A stretch of DNA of 64,000 nucleotides from Micromonospora sp. WMMD1155 (GTDB lineage: Bacteria; Actinomycetota; Actinomycetes; Mycobacteriales; Micromonosporaceae), in assembly GCF_029581275.1 (NCBI RefSeq), contig NZ_CP120742.1, forward strand, positions 2,578,501 to 2,642,500. The letters run 5' to 3'. The notes beneath the pieces were generated by a model, which had not been told where the DNA came from, ran no database searches, and worked only from the letters and a program-made list of their open reading frames with translations. The position numbers and the translations under genes are program-made. Within the stretch, counting starts at the first letter, position 1. Each line of letters begins with the position of its first letter. This document shows, piece by piece, positions 9,710 through 17,818 of the stretch.

Positions 9710-11215
9710 TCAGCGACCCCCAGGGTCGGTGATGGCGGCGCGCATGATCTGACCGGCGATCCGGGCCGCCTCGGCGCTGCCCTTCGAGCCGGCCTGTTCG
9801 AGCATCACGCAGACGGCGGAGACCGCGTTGCCGTTCTTGTCCAGCGCGAAGCCGATGAACCAGCCGTGGTCGGGTCGGTCCGGGGCGGACTGCGCGGTGC
9901 CCGTCTTGCCACCGACCGTGTAACCGCTGATCGCGGCCTTCCGGCCGGTGCCCTTCTGGACCACGCTGACCATCATGTCCCGCAGGTCGGTGGCGACCTG
10001 TGGGCTGACCGGCTGACGCAGCTCCCGACCGTTGGCGGTGTAGTAGCTGGTGGTCCGGTCCGGGGCGAGCAACTGCCGGACCAGGTACGGCCGCATCTGC
10101 TTGCCACCGTGCGCGATCGATCCGGCGATCATGGCACCTTCGAGCGGCGTCATCCGGACGTTGTTCTGACCGATCGAGGACTGGGCCAGTGCCGCCGGGT
10201 CCGTGCTGCCGTCCGGGTTCTGCATGTCCCCGGTCCGACTGGCCGCCGTGGGCAGACCGTCCTCGCCGAGCTGACCGACGGTGAGGTCCTCCTGCTCGAA
10301 GCCGAACTGCTGGGCCTTCTCCTTGAGGGTCTCGGCACCGAGCTGCACACCGAGCTGGGCGAAGCCGGTGTTGCACGACTCGGTGACCGCCTCCAGCAGG
10401 GTGACCTTCGCCTCGGGGCAGATCGACGGGGCGGCGTTCCGGATCGGGGTGCCGGAGGTGGGCGGGGTGTAGCTGGAACCGGCCGGGATCTGCGTCGTCT
10501 TGGTGACGCCGTTCTCCAGTGCCGCGGCGGCCACGACGATCTTGAAGGTGGAGCCCGGTGGCAGCGTCTCGGAGAGCGCCCGGTTCTTCAGCGGTTCACC
10601 CGGGTCCTTCTCCAGCTTGTTGTACGCCGCCGTCGCCTCGTTGCTGTCGTGGCTGGCCAGCGGGTTCGGGTCGAAGCTGGGCATGGACACCAACGCCTGC
10701 ACCGCCCCGCTACGCGGGTCGATGGCGATGGCCGCGCCCTTCTGCGCCCCCACCTCGTTGTTGCTCAGCTGGTCGTACGCCACGTCCTGGGCCCGCTTCG
10801 AGAGCGTGAGCAACACGTTGCCGCCACCGCTGTCGTCCCCGGTGAACATGTCCTTCAACCGGTCGCCGAGCAACTGGTCGCTGTTGCCGGCCAGGAAGTC
10901 GTCCTCCGCCCGCTCGATGCCCTGGTCAGCCAGGTTGACCGGCTTGTAACCGAGCACGTGCGCGTACTTGGCGCCGCCCGGGTAGGTGCGCAGGAACTTG
11001 AGGTTGCCGTTGGTCTCCTTGCTGGTGGCCAGCGCCGTGCCGCCCGCCTCGATGTTGCCCCGCTTGCGCTTGTAGTCGGCGACCTGGACCCGACCGTTGT
11101 AGTCACTGGTGCGGTACTCGTCGGCCTTCTGGAACTGGACCCAGTTGAGGTTGGCGAAGAGCAGGCCGAACAGGACCATGACGACGACGCCGACCCGGCG
11201 CAGTGGTGCGTTCAC
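9710..11215 (-). CDS. pbpA: Class B penicillin-binding protein PbpA
   Basis: Peptidoglycan DD-transpeptidase anchored by an N-terminal helix (about 7-24) with its catalytic domain outside the membrane. All three active-site motifs are present: Ser222-Thr-Phe-Lys225, Ser280-Cys-Asn282 and Lys437-Thr-Gly439. At 501 residues it has the size of mycobacterial PbpA. Its GTG or ATG start region overlaps the rodA stop by 4 bases. It is expected to work with the glycosyltransferase RodA encoded just upstream and to be controlled by PknA/PknB from the same operon. Confidence 0.96.
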   Translation of the reverse strand: MNAPLRRVGVVVMVLFGLLFANLNWVQFQKADEYRTSDYNGRVQVADYKRKRGNIEAGGTALATSKETNGNLKFLRTYPGGAKYAHVLGYKPVNLADQGIERAEDDFLAGNSDQLLGDRLKDMFTGDDSGGGNVLLTLSKRAQDVAYDQLSNNEVGAQKGAAIAIDPRSGAVQALVSMPSFDPNPLASHDSNEATAAYNKLEKDPGEPLKNRALSETLPPGSTFKIVVAAAALENGVTKTTQIPAGSSYTPPTSGTPIRNAAPSICPEAKVTLLEAVTESCNTGFAQLGVQLGAETLKEKAQQFGFEQEDLTVGQLGEDGLPTAASRTGDMQNPDGSTDPAALAQSSIGQNNVRMTPLEGAMIAGSIAHGGKQMRPYLVRQLLAPDRTTSYYTANGRELRQPVSPQVATDLRDMMVSVVQKGTGRKAAISGYTVGGKTGTAQSAPDRPDHGWFIGFALDKNGNAVSAVCVMLEQAGSKGSAEAARIAGQIMRAAITDPGGR

Positions 11216-12702
11216 GGCTTGATCACCTCCGTGGGAGCGCCGTGAATCTGCTCCGGCGGGCCGCCGGCCGGCCGGGCAGCCTTGGCGGCACCAGCTCCCA
11301 GTGGCCGGCGGGCTCCGTCGGAGACCCGCAACAGCACCGCGATGAGCAGCCAGTTCGCCATCAGCGACGAGCCACCGGCGGACAGGAACGGGGTGGTCTG
11401 ACCGGTCAGCGGGATGAGCTTGCTGATGCCGCCGACGATCACGAAGACCTGCAGGCCGAGGGTGAACGCGAGACCACCCGCGAGGAGCTTGCCGAACGAG
11501 TCCCGTACCGCGAGCGCGGCCCGCAGCCCTCGCTCCACGATCAGCAGGTAGACGACGAGCAGTGCGGAGAGACCGAAGAGGCCGAGTTCCTCACCGAGGC
11601 CGGCGAAGATGAAGTCGTTCTGCACCTCGGGGAGGATGTCCGGCTGGCCGCCACCCGGCCCCGCGCCGAACAGCCCGCCGGTGCCCAGGGCGAGCAGCCC
11701 CTGGACCAACTGGTAACCCTTGTCGGTCGGGTCGGCGAACGGGTCCAGCCAGATCTCGGCCCGCAGGTAGAAGTTCGCGAACGGCCCGCCGACCGTCGAA
11801 CCGAGGACGTACGCGAGGTAGGCGCCGCCGAAGAAGAGGACCAGACCGATCAGCAGCCAACTGACCCGTTCGGTGGCGATGTAGAGCGTCACCACGAACA
11901 TGCCGAAGTAGAGCAGCGAGGTGCCCAGGTCCTTCTCGAACACGAGCACCAGGAGGCTGACCAACCAGACGCCGACCACCGGGCCGAGGTCCCGTCCGCG
12001 CGGGAAGTCGATGCCGAGGAAACGCCGACTGGCCAGCGACAGCACCTCGCGCTTGCGGACCAGGTAGTAGGCGAAGAAGACCAGCAGCGCCAACTTCGCG
12101 AACTCACCCGGCTGGATGGAGAAGCTGCCCACCCGGATCCACAGCTTCGCGCCGTTGATCTCGGAGATGCTCGACGGCAGGACCGCCGGGAGCATCACCA
12201 GCACGATGCCGGCCAACCCCAGGGTGTACGCGTACCGGGAGATCGACCGGTGGTCACGCATGAGGGCGAGCAGGCCGGCGGCGAGGATCACCGAGACGAG
12301 CGTCCACGCCAACTGCCGCCCACCGATCCCGGCGAAGATCGCCAGGTTCTCCCGGTCGGCGACCGGGGCCTCGCCCAGGTCGATCCGGCGTAGGAAACCC
12401 ACGCCGAGCCCGTTGAGCAGGGCCACCGCCGGCAGTAGCGCCGGGTCGGCGAACGGGGCGAGGAACCGGATGACCAGGTGCAGGCCCAGGAAGACCGCGC
12501 CGAGCGCGGCGGCGGGCATCCAGAAGTCCGCCGTGACGGTGTCCAGCAGGTTCGCCTCGACGGTCGCCCCGTACGCGGCCACCAGCACCATCGCGAGCAG
12601 CAGTAGGGACAGTTCGGCGTTGCGGCGCGACCGCGCCAGGCGTACGCCGGACTGCTCGCCCGCGGTGGCGGGCGAGGGTGCCGGTGTGGCCGCTACGGTC
12701 AC
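11212..12702 (-). CDS. rodA: RodA/FtsW-type peptidoglycan glycosyltransferase
   Basis: SEDS-family polymerase that makes glycan strands from lipid II. The 496-residue protein is very hydrophobic, with about ten or more membrane helices between residues 28 and 465, and carries the family features GEFAKLALLVFFAYYL, EKDLGTSLL, the long extracellular loop with QNDFIFAGLGEELG, and GQTTPFLSAGGSS near the C-terminus. It precedes pbpA with a 4-base overlap, forming the usual polymerase/transpeptidase pair, and lies 30 bases after pstP. Confidence 0.95.
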   Translation of the reverse strand: MTVAATPAPSPATAGEQSGVRLARSRRNAELSLLLLAMVLVAAYGATVEANLLDTVTADFWMPAAALGAVFLGLHLVIRFLAPFADPALLPAVALLNGLGVGFLRRIDLGEAPVADRENLAIFAGIGGRQLAWTLVSVILAAGLLALMRDHRSISRYAYTLGLAGIVLVMLPAVLPSSISEINGAKLWIRVGSFSIQPGEFAKLALLVFFAYYLVRKREVLSLASRRFLGIDFPRGRDLGPVVGVWLVSLLVLVFEKDLGTSLLYFGMFVVTLYIATERVSWLLIGLVLFFGGAYLAYVLGSTVGGPFANFYLRAEIWLDPFADPTDKGYQLVQGLLALGTGGLFGAGPGGGQPDILPEVQNDFIFAGLGEELGLFGLSALLVVYLLIVERGLRAALAVRDSFGKLLAGGLAFTLGLQVFVIVGGISKLIPLTGQTTPFLSAGGSSLMANWLLIAVLLRVSDGARRPLGAGAAKAARPAGGPPEQIHGAPTEVIKP

Positions 12703-12732
12703 GGGTGGAGTCCTCGGTGTCTCAGCCGACGC

Positions 12733-14202
12733 TCACTCAGGAGACCGGCAACCGGCCGGGTCGAGCGCCGGCGTGGCCGAGTCGGAGGGCGTGACGTCGG
12801 GTGTGGTGGTTGTGCCGGTCGCGCCGACGGCGTCGGTGGCACCGACGGTCGGGCTTGCGCTGACGACCCCGTTGGGGGTCGCCGACGGGTCGGCACTCGG
12901 GCTGCCGTTCGGAGTCGGCGTCGTGACGGCCTGCGGGGGCGACGGGGTGCCGCCGACCGGGCCGGTCGGGTCGAGCGGGCAGAGCGGCTTCAGGTTGGGA
13001 TTGCTCGGGGTGTCACTGGTCAGCTCGGCGAGCTGCCGCTCGGCGTCCGGCTCGTTCTTGGCCCGGATGCCGACCTTGACAGTGTCCTGAGCGGCGACCG
13101 TGAGGTCGTCCAGTCGGGTGCCGCTGCGCCGGTGCACGGTGGAGAGGTCCATCCCGGCGATCTGACCCTGGACACCACGGAAGACGGCTACCTGCCCCTC
13201 CTCGGTGGCACCCACGTAGTACTGCCGCTGGGTGTATGTCCAGCCGCCGAAGCCCGCGCCACCGACGATGACCAGCAGGGCCAGCGCCATGGCGGCGGTC
13301 CGCACCGGGCGGCGCTTCGGCCGGTCCGGTTCGTCGTCGGAGGCGGCCGGCTCCTCAGGGGCGGGTGGGCGCGGCGCGGAGAGCGCCGAGGCCCGGGCGG
13401 CCGGCGTCGAGTCGTCGGCGGAGGTCGCCATGCCCCGGTCGCGGGCGGCGGCGCCGCCGACGATCGGGGTCGCCTCGACGATGTCCTGGTCGGTCGCGTC
13501 GGCGATGATCACCGTGATGTTGTCCGGCCCGCCACCGCGAAGCGCGAGCTGCACCAGCCGCTCGACGCACTGCTGCGGGTCGGCGTACTCCCGCAGGGTC
13601 TCGCCGATGGTCTCGGCGCTGACCACGCCCGAGAGGCCGTCGCTACAGATCAGGTAGCGGTCGCCGGGCAGGACCTGACGCACCGAGTACTCCGGGTCGA
13701 TGTCCCGACCGTCCAGGGCGCGGGTGAGCAGCGACCGCTGCGGGTGGCTACTCGCCTCCTCGGCGCTGATCCGACCTTCGTCGACGAGCATCTGGACGTA
13801 CGTGTCGTCCTTGGTGATCTGCGCGAACTCGCCGTTGCGCAGCAGGTAGGCCCGCGAGTCACCGATGTGGACCATGCCCAGCTTGCTGCCGGTGAAGAGC
13901 GTCGCCGTCAGCGTGGTGCCCATCCCCTCCAGCTGTGGGTTGGCGTCCACGGTGTCGCGGAGCTGTTGGTTGGCGGTGCCCACTGCCGAACGCAACGCAT
14001 CGACGAGAGCGTCCCCTGGGACGTCCTCGTCGAGCGGCGCCATGGCACCGATGACGATGTTGCTGGCGACGTCACCGGCGGCCATGCCGCCCATGCCGTC
14101 GGCAACGGCAAGTAGCCGCGGCCCGGCGTAGACGGAGTCTTGATTGCCGTCACGGATCAGACCGCGGTCGCTGTGGGCCGCATAGCGCAGGGTCAGAGTC
14201 AT
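12733..14202 (-). CDS. pstP: PP2C-family serine/threonine phosphatase PstP
   Basis: Metal-dependent phosphatase that reverses phosphorylation by PknA/PknB. The 489-residue protein starts with a PP2C domain (about 5-240) showing RDGNQDS, the metal-binding DGMGG (Asp35), GDSRAYLLR, CSDGLSG and GGPDNITVIIAD. A linker leads to a single membrane helix at about 298-318 and an extracellular Pro/Thr/Ser-rich tail. Its start overlaps the fhaB stop by 4 bases. The layout matches mycobacterial PstP, although the external tail is long and low in complexity. Confidence 0.96.
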   Translation of the reverse strand: MTLTLRYAAHSDRGLIRDGNQDSVYAGPRLLAVADGMGGMAAGDVASNIVIGAMAPLDEDVPGDALVDALRSAVGTANQQLRDTVDANPQLEGMGTTLTATLFTGSKLGMVHIGDSRAYLLRNGEFAQITKDDTYVQMLVDEGRISAEEASSHPQRSLLTRALDGRDIDPEYSVRQVLPGDRYLICSDGLSGVVSAETIGETLREYADPQQCVERLVQLALRGGGPDNITVIIADATDQDIVEATPIVGGAAARDRGMATSADDSTPAARASALSAPRPPAPEEPAASDDEPDRPKRRPVRTAAMALALLVIVGGAGFGGWTYTQRQYYVGATEEGQVAVFRGVQGQIAGMDLSTVHRRSGTRLDDLTVAAQDTVKVGIRAKNEPDAERQLAELTSDTPSNPNLKPLCPLDPTGPVGGTPSPPQAVTTPTPNGSPSADPSATPNGVVSASPTVGATDAVGATGTTTTPDVTPSDSATPALDPAGCRSPE

Positions 14203-14684
14203 GGCCGTAATTCGAGGGAAGTGCGGCCGATCCGGATCGGCACGCCGAGGGGGACGGGGGTTGGTCCGGTGACCTTAGCGCGATCGAGGTACGTCCCGTT
14301 AGTCGAGCCGAGGTCCTCGACGTACCACTGCCCGTCACGCGGCACGAGTCGGGCGTGTCGCGCGGAGGCGTAGTCGTCGGTGATGACCAGGGTGGAGTCC
14401 TCGGCTCGACCGATGGTGATCTGCGCTTCACCAAGAGTGATCCTGGTGCCGGCCAGCTGACCGGCGGTCACCACCAGCTGGTGTGCCGCCCTGCCCCGTT
14501 TCACCTTCGCCGGCTTCGCCGCCTGCCCGGTCGAGGCCCCCACCGCGCGTGGCGCGGCCACCAGACGACCGGACCGGGCGCCCGCGAAGAGATCGCGGCG
14601 GATCACACCGACCACCGTGAACACGAAGATCCACAGCAGGATCAGGAAACCGAACCGGGCAACGGTGATGACCAGTTCCGGCAA
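14199..14684 (-). CDS. fhaB: FHA-domain protein FhaB (FipA)
   Basis: Membrane-anchored phosphothreonine-reading adaptor that in mycobacteria links PknA/PknB signalling with FtsZ and FtsQ. The 161-residue protein has an N-terminal helix (about 7-28) and a C-terminal FHA domain (about 80-155) with the core motifs GRAEDSTLVI, SARHARL and DLGSTNGTYLD, which carry the phosphate-binding Arg/Ser and Asn residues. It starts 6 bases after the fhaA stop and its own stop overlaps pstP. Confidence 0.95.
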   Translation of the reverse strand: MPELVITVARFGFLILLWIFVFTVVGVIRRDLFAGARSGRLVAAPRAVGASTGQAAKPAKVKRGRAAHQLVVTAGQLAGTRITLGEAQITIGRAEDSTLVITDDYASARHARLVPRDGQWYVEDLGSTNGTYLDRAKVTGPTPVPLGVPIRIGRTSLELRP

Positions 14685-14690
14685 GGCGGA

Positions 14691-15479
14691 TCAGCCGTCC
14701 ACGCGGAAGGTCAGCGTCGTCGTCCCGAGCTGGACCATGTCACCGGGGTTCAGCGCGACGGCGGAGACCCGCTGCCCGTTGACCATGGTGCCGTTGGTCG
14801 AGCCCAGGTCGGTCAGCACGACCTGGCCCCCGTCGAAATCCAGCCGGGCGTGTCGCCGGGAGATGCCGACGTCGGGCAGACGCAGGTTGGCCTGGTCGCC
14901 GCGACCGATCACCGTGGACCCCATCTGGAGCGGGTAGGTGCGGCCGTCGCCGGAGACCAGCCGCACGTTGCGACCGCCACCGTGCCCCGGCGGCGGGCCG
15001 TAGCCGCCGCCCTGGTCGTACGCGGGGTAGGCGGGCGGGCCGGCGTCGTAGCCGGGTGCCGACACCGGGGCGACCTCGCCGCCGGTGTAGACCTCGGCCG
15101 TGACCCGGAACATGCCCGTGTCCAGGCCCTCACCTCGCTCGATCTCGACGATCACGTCGCCGTAGACCGTCCACGCCTGCTCGCCGATGAACTCCGCCTG
15201 CGACTGGGCCAACTCCTGGGCCAGCGCGGCGGCGTACGGCGCCAGCCGACTGTGGTCGAACGGCGAGAGATCGATCACGTAGCGGTTGGGCACCAACGTG
15301 CGCCCACCGGCCAGGATCGCCTTGTGCGCCTCGGCCTCCCGCTGCATGGCGTTGAGGATCTCCACGGGGTGGACCACCCCTTTGAAGACCTTGGCGAAGG
15401 CCCCTTCGACCAGGCCTTCCAGACGCTTCTCGAAGCGTTGCAGCACGCTCACCGGCTCCTCCTCGGGTCCCGAGGACAT
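14691..15479 (-). CDS. fhaA: FHA-domain protein FhaA (DUF3662-FHA)
   Basis: First gene of the wall-growth operon. In mycobacteria FhaA binds the phosphorylated MviN pseudokinase and regulates late peptidoglycan steps. The 262-residue product has the DUF3662 domain (about 1-125, beginning VLQRFEKRLEGLVEGAFAKV), a Gly/Tyr/Pro-rich linker (about 130-165) and an FHA domain (about 170-262) with GRGDQANLRLPD, SRRHARLDF and DLGSTNGTMVN. The linker is shorter than in M. tuberculosis FhaA, which makes this protein about half the size. Confidence 0.95.
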   Translation of the reverse strand: MSSGPEEEPVSVLQRFEKRLEGLVEGAFAKVFKGVVHPVEILNAMQREAEAHKAILAGGRTLVPNRYVIDLSPFDHSRLAPYAAALAQELAQSQAEFIGEQAWTVYGDVIVEIERGEGLDTGMFRVTAEVYTGGEVAPVSAPGYDAGPPAYPAYDQGGGYGPPPGHGGGRNVRLVSGDGRTYPLQMGSTVIGRGDQANLRLPDVGISRRHARLDFDGGQVVLTDLGSTNGTMVNGQRVSAVALNPGDMVQLGTTTLTFRVDG

Positions 15480-15638
15480 GATGGTATCCGGCCGGCGCGC
15501 GCGCAGCTCACACGCCGCTCGGCCGGCTGCTCCCGGCCCGTTCGGAAGGGCCGGGACCGTCGTGCTAATCTTTCGTCCGCCACGAACGGTAACCGGTCGT
15601 GGCGAGCGCCAGGGACAGCGTAGTATTCCCGAGGCCCG

Positions 15639-15669
15639 TTGGAGACAGCGGGACCGGGGCGGCTACAGT
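15639..15669 (+). promoter_or_regulatory. Candidate promoter of the tRNA-Leu gene
   Basis: TTGGAG (15639-15644) and TACAGT (15664-15669) with a 19-base spacer lie 17 bases ahead of the tRNA. The spacer is slightly long and the -35 box is imperfect, so this is a candidate only. Confidence 0.35.
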
Positions 15670-15686
15670 GTTCCGGGTCGTGCCAC

Positions 15687-15772
15687 GGGGATGTGGCGGA
15701 ATGGCAGACGCGCACGGTTCAGGTCCGTGTGCCCGAAAGGGCGTGGGGGTTCAACTCCCCCCATCCCCACCA
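15687..15772 (+). tRNA. tRNA-Leu (anticodon CAG)
   Basis: An 86-base class II tRNA. The acceptor arms GGGGATG (15687-15693) and CATCCCC (15762-15768) pair perfectly, followed by discriminator A and an encoded CCA (15770-15772). The anticodon stem CACGG/CCGTG encloses loop TTCAGGT with anticodon CAG at 15720-15722. The variable arm GCCCGAAAGGGC and the T arm GGGGGTTCAACTCCCCC are clear. A tRNA-Leu follows fhaA at the same place in other actinobacteria. Confidence 0.97.
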
Positions 15773-15878
15773 CAGACGAGGGCTCCGCTTGATGCGGGGC
15801 CCTTCCGTCATATCGGGACGTGCCGGACGTCACGCTATGCTGCGATGGATTCTGCCTCCGATGGACCGGGAGTGGCGT

Positions 15879-16952
15879 GTGAGTGTCGCGTTGGTGACAG
15901 GGTCGGGTGGCCTGATCGGCTCCGAGGCGGTCCGGCACTTCGCCGGCCTCGGCCTGGACGTGGTCGGCATCGACAACGACATGCGCCGGTACTTCTTCGG
16001 CGAGGACGGCTCCACCTCGTGGAGCCTGGAACGGCTCGGCCGTGACCTGGGTAACGCCTACACGCACTTCGCGGTGGACATCCGGGACCGGGACGGCCTG
16101 GAGCAGGTGTTCAAGAAGTACGGCTCGGACATCGCCGTGGTGATCCACAGCGCCGCGCAGCCGAGTCACGACTGGGCGGCCAAGGAGCCGTACACGGACT
16201 TCGACGTGAACGCCGGCGGCACGCTCAACATGCTGGAGAACACCCGCCTGCACGCGATCGACGCGCCGTTCATCCACTGCTCGACAAACAAGGTCTACGG
16301 CGACCGGCCCAACAGTCTGCCGCTGGTCGAGCTGGAGACACGGTACGAGCTGCCCGAGGACCACCGCTGGTACGAGGGCATCACCGAAGAGATGTCGATC
16401 GACCACTCGCTGCACTCGATCTTCGGCGCCTCCAAGGTCGCCGCCGACGTGATGGTCCAGGAGTACGGGCGCTACTTCGACATGAAGACGGCCTGCTTCC
16501 GGGGCGGCACCCTGACCGGCCCGGCCCACTCCGCGGCCGAGTTGCACGGGTTCCTGGCCTACCTGATGCGCTGCGTGATGGAGGGCCGGACGTACAACCT
16601 GTTCGGCTACAAGGGCAAGATGGTCCGTGACGCGATCCACTCCCGCGACGTGCTGACCGCGTTCGAGGCGTTCTTCCGGGCTCCGCGGTCCGCGGAGGTC
16701 TACAACCTCGGCGGCGGTCGACACTCCAACACCTCCCACATCGAGGCGTTCCGGATCGCCGAGGAGATCACCGGTCGCGAGGCGCGGATCAACTACGTCG
16801 AGCAGAACCGCACCGGCGACCACCAGTGGTACGTCAGCAGCATGGCCCGGTTCGAGGCGCAGTACCCGGACTGGAAGATCACCTACGACGTGCCGATGAT
16901 CCTGCGGGAGATCTACGAGGCCAACGTGGACAAGTGGGTTCCCCAGTCGTGA
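15879..16952 (+). CDS. NAD-dependent sugar-nucleotide epimerase/dehydratase (extended SDR family)
   Basis: Extended short-chain dehydrogenase of 357 residues resembling CDP-paratose/tyvelose 2-epimerase-like proteins. The Rossmann motif [12 protein letters not shown] lies at the N-terminus, IDND marks the NAD-binding acidic position, and STNKVYGD is the Ser/Thr region. The usual YxxxK motif reads FGASK: Phe182 stands where catalytic Tyr is expected, while Lys186 is kept. The GTG at 15879 was chosen for GGGAG 6 bases upstream; an in-frame ATG at 15861 lacks a site. The stop overlaps the following glycosyltransferase by 4 bases, so the two probably act in one glycan pathway. The exact substrate cannot be told. 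Confidence 0.82.
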   Translation: MSVALVTGSGGLIGSEAVRHFAGLGLDVVGIDNDMRRYFFGEDGSTSWSLERLGRDLGNAYTHFAVDIRDRDGLEQVFKKYGSDIAVVIHSAAQPSHDWAAKEPYTDFDVNAGGTLNMLENTRLHAIDAPFIHCSTNKVYGDRPNSLPLVELETRYELPEDHRWYEGITEEMSIDHSLHSIFGASKVAADVMVQEYGRYFDMKTACFRGGTLTGPAHSAAELHGFLAYLMRCVMEGRTYNLFGYKGKMVRDAIHSRDVLTAFEAFFRAPRSAEVYNLGGGRHSNTSHIEAFRIAEEITGREARINYVEQNRTGDHQWYVSSMARFEAQYPDWKITYDVPMILREIYEANVDKWVPQS

Positions 16953-17758
16953 CCACGCCACGGACCAAACGCAATGTGCTCGGCGTCCTGGTCGACGCCA
17001 CCGACTACGCCACGGCGACCGACGCGGTGGTGACCGCGGCGCACGAGCGTCGTCCGCTCGCACTGACCGCGTTGGCCGTACACGGTGTGATGACCGGGGT
17101 GCTGGACCCGGCGCACAACGCGCGGCTCAACTCCTTCGACGTGGTCACCCCGGACGGGCAGCCGGTGCGGTGGGCACTCAACCTGCTGCACGGCGCCGGG
17201 CTGACCGACCGGGTCTACGGGCCGACGCTGACCCTGCACGTGCTGTCGCGTTTCGCCGACGAAGGTCTGCCGGTCTACCTGTACGGCTCCACCGAGGAGA
17301 CCCTCGCCAGGTTGATCCCGGCCCTGGAGCGGATGTTCCCCGCCCTGAAGATCGCCGGGGTGGAGCCCTCCAAGTTCCGCGCCGTCGAGCCCGGCGAGGA
17401 CGCCGAGATCGCCGACCGGATCCGGTCCAGCGGCGCCCGGCTCGTCCTGGTCGGGCTCGGCTGCCCCCGCCAGGAGGTCTTCGCGTACGCCATGCGTCCG
17501 CTGCTCGACATGCCGCTGATGGCGGTCGGCGCGGCCTTCGACTACCACGCCGGGCTGCTCCGCAAGCCTCCACCGTGGATGCAGCGCGCCGGCCTGGAGT
17601 GGTTCTGGCGGCTCGGGCTGGAGCCGAAGAGGCTCTGGCGTCGCTACGTCATCCTGAACCCGGCCTACCTGAGCCGGCTGGCCGCTCAGAAGATCGGCCT
17701 GTGGAAGGCCCGGCCGCCGGCGCCGGCCCACGACCGGCCGGCCACCTTCTCGGTCTGA
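16949..17758 (+). CDS. WecG/TagA/CpsF family glycosyltransferase
   Basis: Glycosyltransferase of the WecG/TagA family, which moves an N-acetylmannosamine-type sugar onto a lipid-linked acceptor at the inner membrane face. The 269-residue product shows the family order: an N-terminal region with [16 protein letters not shown], the central [13 protein letters not shown], the GLGCPRQE signature, and the C-terminal [20 protein letters not shown] and [17 protein letters not shown]. The GTG start at 16949 overlaps the epimerase stop. No further polysaccharide genes are nearby, so the final product (wall glycan, capsule or a small glycolipid) is open. Confidence 0.85.
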   Translation: MTTPRTKRNVLGVLVDATDYATATDAVVTAAHERRPLALTALAVHGVMTGVLDPAHNARLNSFDVVTPDGQPVRWALNLLHGAGLTDRVYGPTLTLHVLSRFADEGLPVYLYGSTEETLARLIPALERMFPALKIAGVEPSKFRAVEPGEDAEIADRIRSSGARLVLVGLGCPRQEVFAYAMRPLLDMPLMAVGAAFDYHAGLLRKPPPWMQRAGLEWFWRLGLEPKRLWRRYVILNPAYLSRLAAQKIGLWKARPPAPAHDRPATFSV

Positions 17759-17771
17759 CCCTGTACGCCAC

Positions 17772-17803
17772 GAGGCCCCACCCGGACGTCCGGGTGGGGC
17801 CTC
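17772..17803. terminator. Bidirectional hairpin terminator
   Basis: Perfect 32-base inverted repeat, arms GAGGCCCCACCCGG and CCGGGTGGGGCCTC around ACGT, midway between the convergent glycosyltransferase and subtilase genes. It lacks a clear T run, which is normal in such GC-rich DNA. Confidence 0.8.
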
Positions 17804-17818
17804 GGTCGTGGGAGACCG

